Shown piece by piece: positions 32,409 through 35,251 of a stretch of DNA of 35,251 nucleotides; positions within the stretch are counted from its first letter, which is position 1, and every line of letters begins with the position of its first letter. Origin of the DNA: an uncultured Flavobacteriales bacterium (GTDB lineage Bacteria; Bacteroidota; Bacteroidia; UBA10329); NCBI GenBank assembly GCA_937900875.1, contig CALCGD010000068.1:1-35251 (forward strand). Direction: 5' to 3'. Below the pieces are notes generated by a model that ran no database searches, was not told where the DNA came from, and saw only the letters and a list, made by a program, of their open reading frames with translations. Made by a program: the position numbers and the translations under genes.

Positions 32409-33857
32409 ATGATGTCATTGTCAGATATTGGAATGTTAGGAATGTTGTTGCCGCTCTATATACTGTGGACCATCGTATATGCATTGGTGTTTAACAAAGC
32501 AGAAGTAAGTTGGTGGAAGGCATTGGTGCCAATCTATTCGACTTATGTTTTGCTTAAACTCATAAACAAGCCATCCTATTGGATTATCATGCTGTTTATT
32601 CCAATCATTGGTCTGTTTTATGCAGTGGGAATGCTGGTTGAGATTATGCACTCTTTTGGAAAGCACAAGTTCTATCAACATGCACTAGGAGTAATTTTCG
32701 GAATATTCTATCTGCCTTTTTTAGCATTAAGTAAGGATGTGAAATACACGCATCCCGATAAGCAAAAAAGACCTACAAAGTCAACGTCAAGAGAATGGGT
32801 AGATGCCATTGTGTTTGCTGTTTTTGCGGCAACATTTATCCGTCTTTTCGCTATTGAAGCGTACACCATTCCGACCTCATCTATGGAGAAATCTTTGCTT
32901 ATAGGCGATTTTCTGTTTGTGAGTAAAATGAGCTACGGACCAAGAACGCCAAACACTCCTTTGGCCTTTCCTTTTGCGCACCATACCATTCCTGTAATAA
33001 ACACAAAGGCGTATCTAGAGTGGTTCGATTTACCTTATTACCGACTACCTGGTTTCGGGAAAATTGAGAATAACGATGTAGTTGTTTTCAACTATCCAAT
33101 GGAAGGGTTTAGACCTGTAGATAAAAGAGAAAACTACATTAAGCGTTGTGTTGCAATTCCTGGAGATGAATTGGAGGTGAAAGAAGGCGTACTCTACATA
33201 AACGGAGAAGAAGCCTACCGACCAGAAAATATGCAACACTCGTACAGCGTAAAAACCAACGGTACTGGTTTTAATAAACGAGTGCTTCGCAAACTAGATA
33301 TTACTGAAGGAGGAAGGGTTTCCAATAGCGGAGACTTTAGCCTTACAATGACAAAAGATGCGGCTGCCGAGATTGAAAAACTGGCAAACGTGGAAAGTGT
33401 AGAATCGTCTTTCGCTAAACCGGGCACATATGCAGAATACATTTTTCCGAATTCAGATGCTGAATTAAACTCTACCGATAAGAGTAAGTTTTATTGGAAC
33501 GTAGATAATTTCGGTGCAATTCAGATTCCGAAAAAGGGCGAAACTATTGAGTTAACGCTAGAAAACCTGCCGATTTACGAACGCCTTATTTCGTTTTACG
33601 AAGGGAATGATCTGAAGATTGAAGAAAGCAAGATTTATATCAATGGAGCAGAAGCAGCGTCTTACACCTTTAAAATGGACTACTATTTTATGATGGGTGA
33701 TAACAGACACAACTCTGCGGACAGTCGCTTTTGGGGCTTTGTTCCCGAAGATCATATTGTCGGAAAGGCCGTGTTTATATGGCTTTCTATTGATAAGAAT
33801 GCAACAAGCTTCTCCGAAAGAATCCGATGGAGACGAATGTTCAGTCTAATTCGTTAA
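32409..33857 (+). CDS. lepB: Signal peptidase I
   Basis: Cleaves Sec signal peptides at the outer face of the inner membrane. At 482 residues it is longer than the E. coli enzyme (324) for two reasons: an extra N-terminal membrane domain (residues 1-115, with four hydrophobic segments, resembling the DUF5684 region) and a large insertion in the periplasmic beta-domain. The catalytic Ser158 (IPTSSMEKSL) and the general base Lys245 (NYIKRCVAIPGDE) are present, as is the last family motif MMGDNRHNSADSRFWG. The start is one of two adjacent ATGs (32409 or 32412). It ends directly at the convergent TPR gene with no gap. Confidence 0.95.
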   Translation: MMSLSDIGMLGMLLPLYILWTIVYALVFNKAEVSWWKALVPIYSTYVLLKLINKPSYWIIMLFIPIIGLFYAVGMLVEIMHSFGKHKFYQHALGVIFGIFYLPFLALSKDVKYTHPDKQKRPTKSTSREWVDAIVFAVFAATFIRLFAIEAYTIPTSSMEKSLLIGDFLFVSKMSYGPRTPNTPLAFPFAHHTIPVINTKAYLEWFDLPYYRLPGFGKIENNDVVVFNYPMEGFRPVDKRENYIKRCVAIPGDELEVKEGVLYINGEEAYRPENMQHSYSVKTNGTGFNKRVLRKLDITEGGRVSNSGDFSLTMTKDAAAEIEKLANVESVESSFAKPGTYAEYIFPNSDAELNSTDKSKFYWNVDNFGAIQIPKKGETIELTLENLPIYERLISFYEGNDLKIEESKIYINGAEAASYTFKMDYYFMMGDNRHNSADSRFWGFVPEDHIVGKAVFIWLSIDKNATSFSERIRWRRMFSLIR

Positions 33858-34550
33858 TCAATTTGATTTAGCTAATGTTTCTTGAGAAACCGCCAGGTTG
33901 TTCTTGGCTAGGTAGTAATTCGGAAATATTTGCAATGCAGTTTCGTAGCTCAAAATCGCATCTTCCGTTTGTCCAACTTTTGATTGAATGAAGCCAAGCA
34001 TATTGAATGCTACGGCTTTATAGGGTAATAGTTGGCTACCGCCTTTAATAAACTCAGTCATCACGGCACTTCCAGATTCAGGGTTTATGATGATTTTCTG
34101 AATGTGAGGCATTGCTTCGTTCAGTTTGCTCAGGTTAATATTGGCAAAAGCTACTTCGTATAACCACTCCAAATTATCAGGATTCTTCGCAAGTAATTTT
34201 GAAAAATGTTCAAGAGACTCTTCGTGTTTACCTAGGTTTTTAGATGCTCTTGCGATTGTTTTTGTTAGTTCATCGCTTTCTCTCACATTTAATGCTCTAC
34301 TGGCAATCTTATGCGCTGCTTCAAAAGAACCGGCATTTAAGTACAATATTGCTAGCGTATCCAAGGCGTTGGCGTTGTACTTATCCACTGCTGCTATTCG
34401 GTTCAAACAAATGATGGCCGAGGTAAGGTCTCCATTTGCAATTACAGCATTGTAAACAGTCCACTCATGATCAATCATTTTTTGTTGCTGATTACAGCCA
34501 ACGAATGCGAGAGTTGATACCAATATGAAAGAAAAAAGAACCTTAGTCAT
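33858..34550 (-). CDS. TPR-repeat lipoprotein
   Basis: The 230-residue protein has a lipoprotein signal peptide with lipidated Cys19 (STLAFVGC), then at least four tetratricopeptide-like repeats, e.g. NANALDTLAILYLNAGSFE, LAKNPDNLEWLYEVAFANIN, and KAVAFNMLGFIQSKVGQTED. It is probably a periplasmic scaffold protein attached to a membrane; partners are unknown. Its stop codon touches the lepB stop (no gap) and there is no terminator between the two convergent genes. It is divergent from the C-terminal processing protease gene, 155 bases apart. Confidence 0.85.
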   Translation of the reverse strand: MTKVLFSFILVSTLAFVGCNQQQKMIDHEWTVYNAVIANGDLTSAIICLNRIAAVDKYNANALDTLAILYLNAGSFEAAHKIASRALNVRESDELTKTIARASKNLGKHEESLEHFSKLLAKNPDNLEWLYEVAFANINLSKLNEAMPHIQKIIINPESGSAVMTEFIKGGSQLLPYKAVAFNMLGFIQSKVGQTEDAILSYETALQIFPNYYLAKNNLAVSQETLAKSN

Positions 34551-34705
34551 TTATGTGCGTTTAGATTTGAGCAGCCAATTTAAGTAATGATTACTCACCG
34601 CTTGTTTTAGAATAAATAGAGATTCACAACTTTTATGAAAAACAGATAGCCTTGTGGCACCATTTTGGCGACTTTAGCGTTAATGGACGTGGAAATAGAT
34701 TTGAT

Positions 34706-35251
34706 ATGAGAAGATTGACAATGATTGTAGCAGCTCTTACGGTATTCACCGTGAATAGCTTCGGGCAGAGAACGATTAAAGAAGAATACAAACTAAAGTT
34801 TGATGATGTTCTTAATTTGATTGAAACCAAATATGTAGATGAACCAAACTATGATGAGCTTGTAGAAGAGGCCATCGTTGGAATGGTAAAGGAACTCGAC
34901 CCCCATAGCGAGTATATGACAGCGGAGGAGTACAAAAGCATGAGTGAACCGCTATCAGGGAACTTTGAAGGAATTGGCGTACAGTTCAATATCTTAAAAG
35001 ATACAATAGCCGTGGTTTCTCCAATTTCTGGCGGCCCTTCCGAAAAACTTGGTATTCGTTCTGGAGATAAGATTGTTGAAATTGAAGACACATTGGTAGC
35101 CGGAATAGGAGTTACCAATAGAGATGTAATAAGCAAACTGCGGGGAGATAAAGGAACTAAGGTTCGAGTGAAAATATTTAGACGGGGAGTTAAGAGCCTG
35201 ATTGAGTACACCATTGTAAGAGACAAAATTCCGATTTACAGTCTGGATGCA
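34706..35251 (+). CDS. C-terminal processing (S41) peptidase, N-terminal part (3' end outside window)
   Basis: The frame is open from ATG 34706 to the window end (182 residues). It begins with a signal peptide (about 1-20, ending VNSFG), then the S41 N-terminal helical region (FDDVLNLIETKYVDEPNYDE, and MVKELDPHSEYMTAEE, typical of CtpA/Prc), followed by a PDZ domain (GIGVQF, SPISGGPSEKLGIRSGDKIV). The Ser-Lys catalytic domain would lie beyond the edge. Such proteases trim periplasmic proteins and lipoproteins or peptidoglycan hydrolases. Another S41 subfamily is possible since the catalytic part is not visible. Confidence 0.9.
   Translation, partial: MRRLTMIVAALTVFTVNSFGQRTIKEEYKLKFDDVLNLIETKYVDEPNYDELVEEAIVGMVKELDPHSEYMTAEEYKSMSEPLSGNFEGIGVQFNILKDTIAVVSPISGGPSEKLGIRSGDKIVEIEDTLVAGIGVTNRDVISKLRGDKGTKVRVKIFRRGVKSLIEYTIVRDKIPIYSLDA

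Overview
The window looks like chromosomal DNA of a Bacteroidota bacterium, most probably of the class Flavobacteriia. The clues are a T9SS-type C-terminal sorting domain on a secreted hydrolase, lipoproteins (one with an acidic run after the lipidated Cys), promoters of the TTTG / TAnnTTTG type, little sign of Shine-Dalgarno sites, and the gene order parA-parB-DUF5683-dapB-lepB. No tRNA, rRNA, CRISPR array, insertion sequence or prophage block is visible. Most of the window is ordinary housekeeping DNA; the accessory parts are small.

Layout. 1-677: 3' end of a large surface or tail-fibre-like protein. 916-1461: small lipoprotein. 1522-2775 (-): MacB/FtsX-type permease. 2945-8137: two different aconitases in tandem (AcnB, then a mitochondrial-type AcnA), each followed by its own terminator. 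8198-9847: MtgA transglycosylase and a bestrophin-like channel. 9902-11851: a peroxide-response locus with dps and a VOC gene on the minus strand, divergent from an OxyR-like regulator; the gap holds ATAG/CTAT half-sites. 11949-14157: fatty acid desaturase and hemE. 14150-15181 (-): GT61-type glycosyltransferase. 15288-17698: DUF819 permease and L-2-hydroxyglutarate oxidase. 17688-18239 (-): unknown protein. 18240-18580: gene-free, with two terminators. 18581-21001 (-): T9SS-exported alpha/beta hydrolase and galactokinase.

21083-23900 is a tight three-gene operon: a DUF962/Mpo1-like membrane protein, a class 3-type aldehyde dehydrogenase and an alkaline-phosphatase-superfamily phosphodiesterase. 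24001-26280 (-): an unknown one-helix membrane protein and a RecD-like SF1 helicase. 26428-28420: a VGIGT-repeat surface protein whose reading frame is broken by a 16-bp tandem duplication. 28495-29150: a pterin carbinolamine dehydratase overlapping an ABA4-like (DUF4281) membrane protein. 29251-33857: parA, parB, DUF5683, dapB, lepB. 33858-34550 (-): TPR lipoprotein. 34706-end: 5' part of a C-terminal processing (S41) protease.

The most interesting observations are the clean 16-bp duplication that splits the surface protein, the OxyR-like operator tied to dps, the DUF962-ALDH-phosphodiesterase operon (a possible fatty-acid alpha-oxidation module), the PCD/ABA4-like pair, a possible small RNA between two terminators at 18327-18559, and promoter elements lying so close to start codons that some mRNAs should be nearly leaderless. 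I did not find a clearly new multi-gene defence or mobile system.
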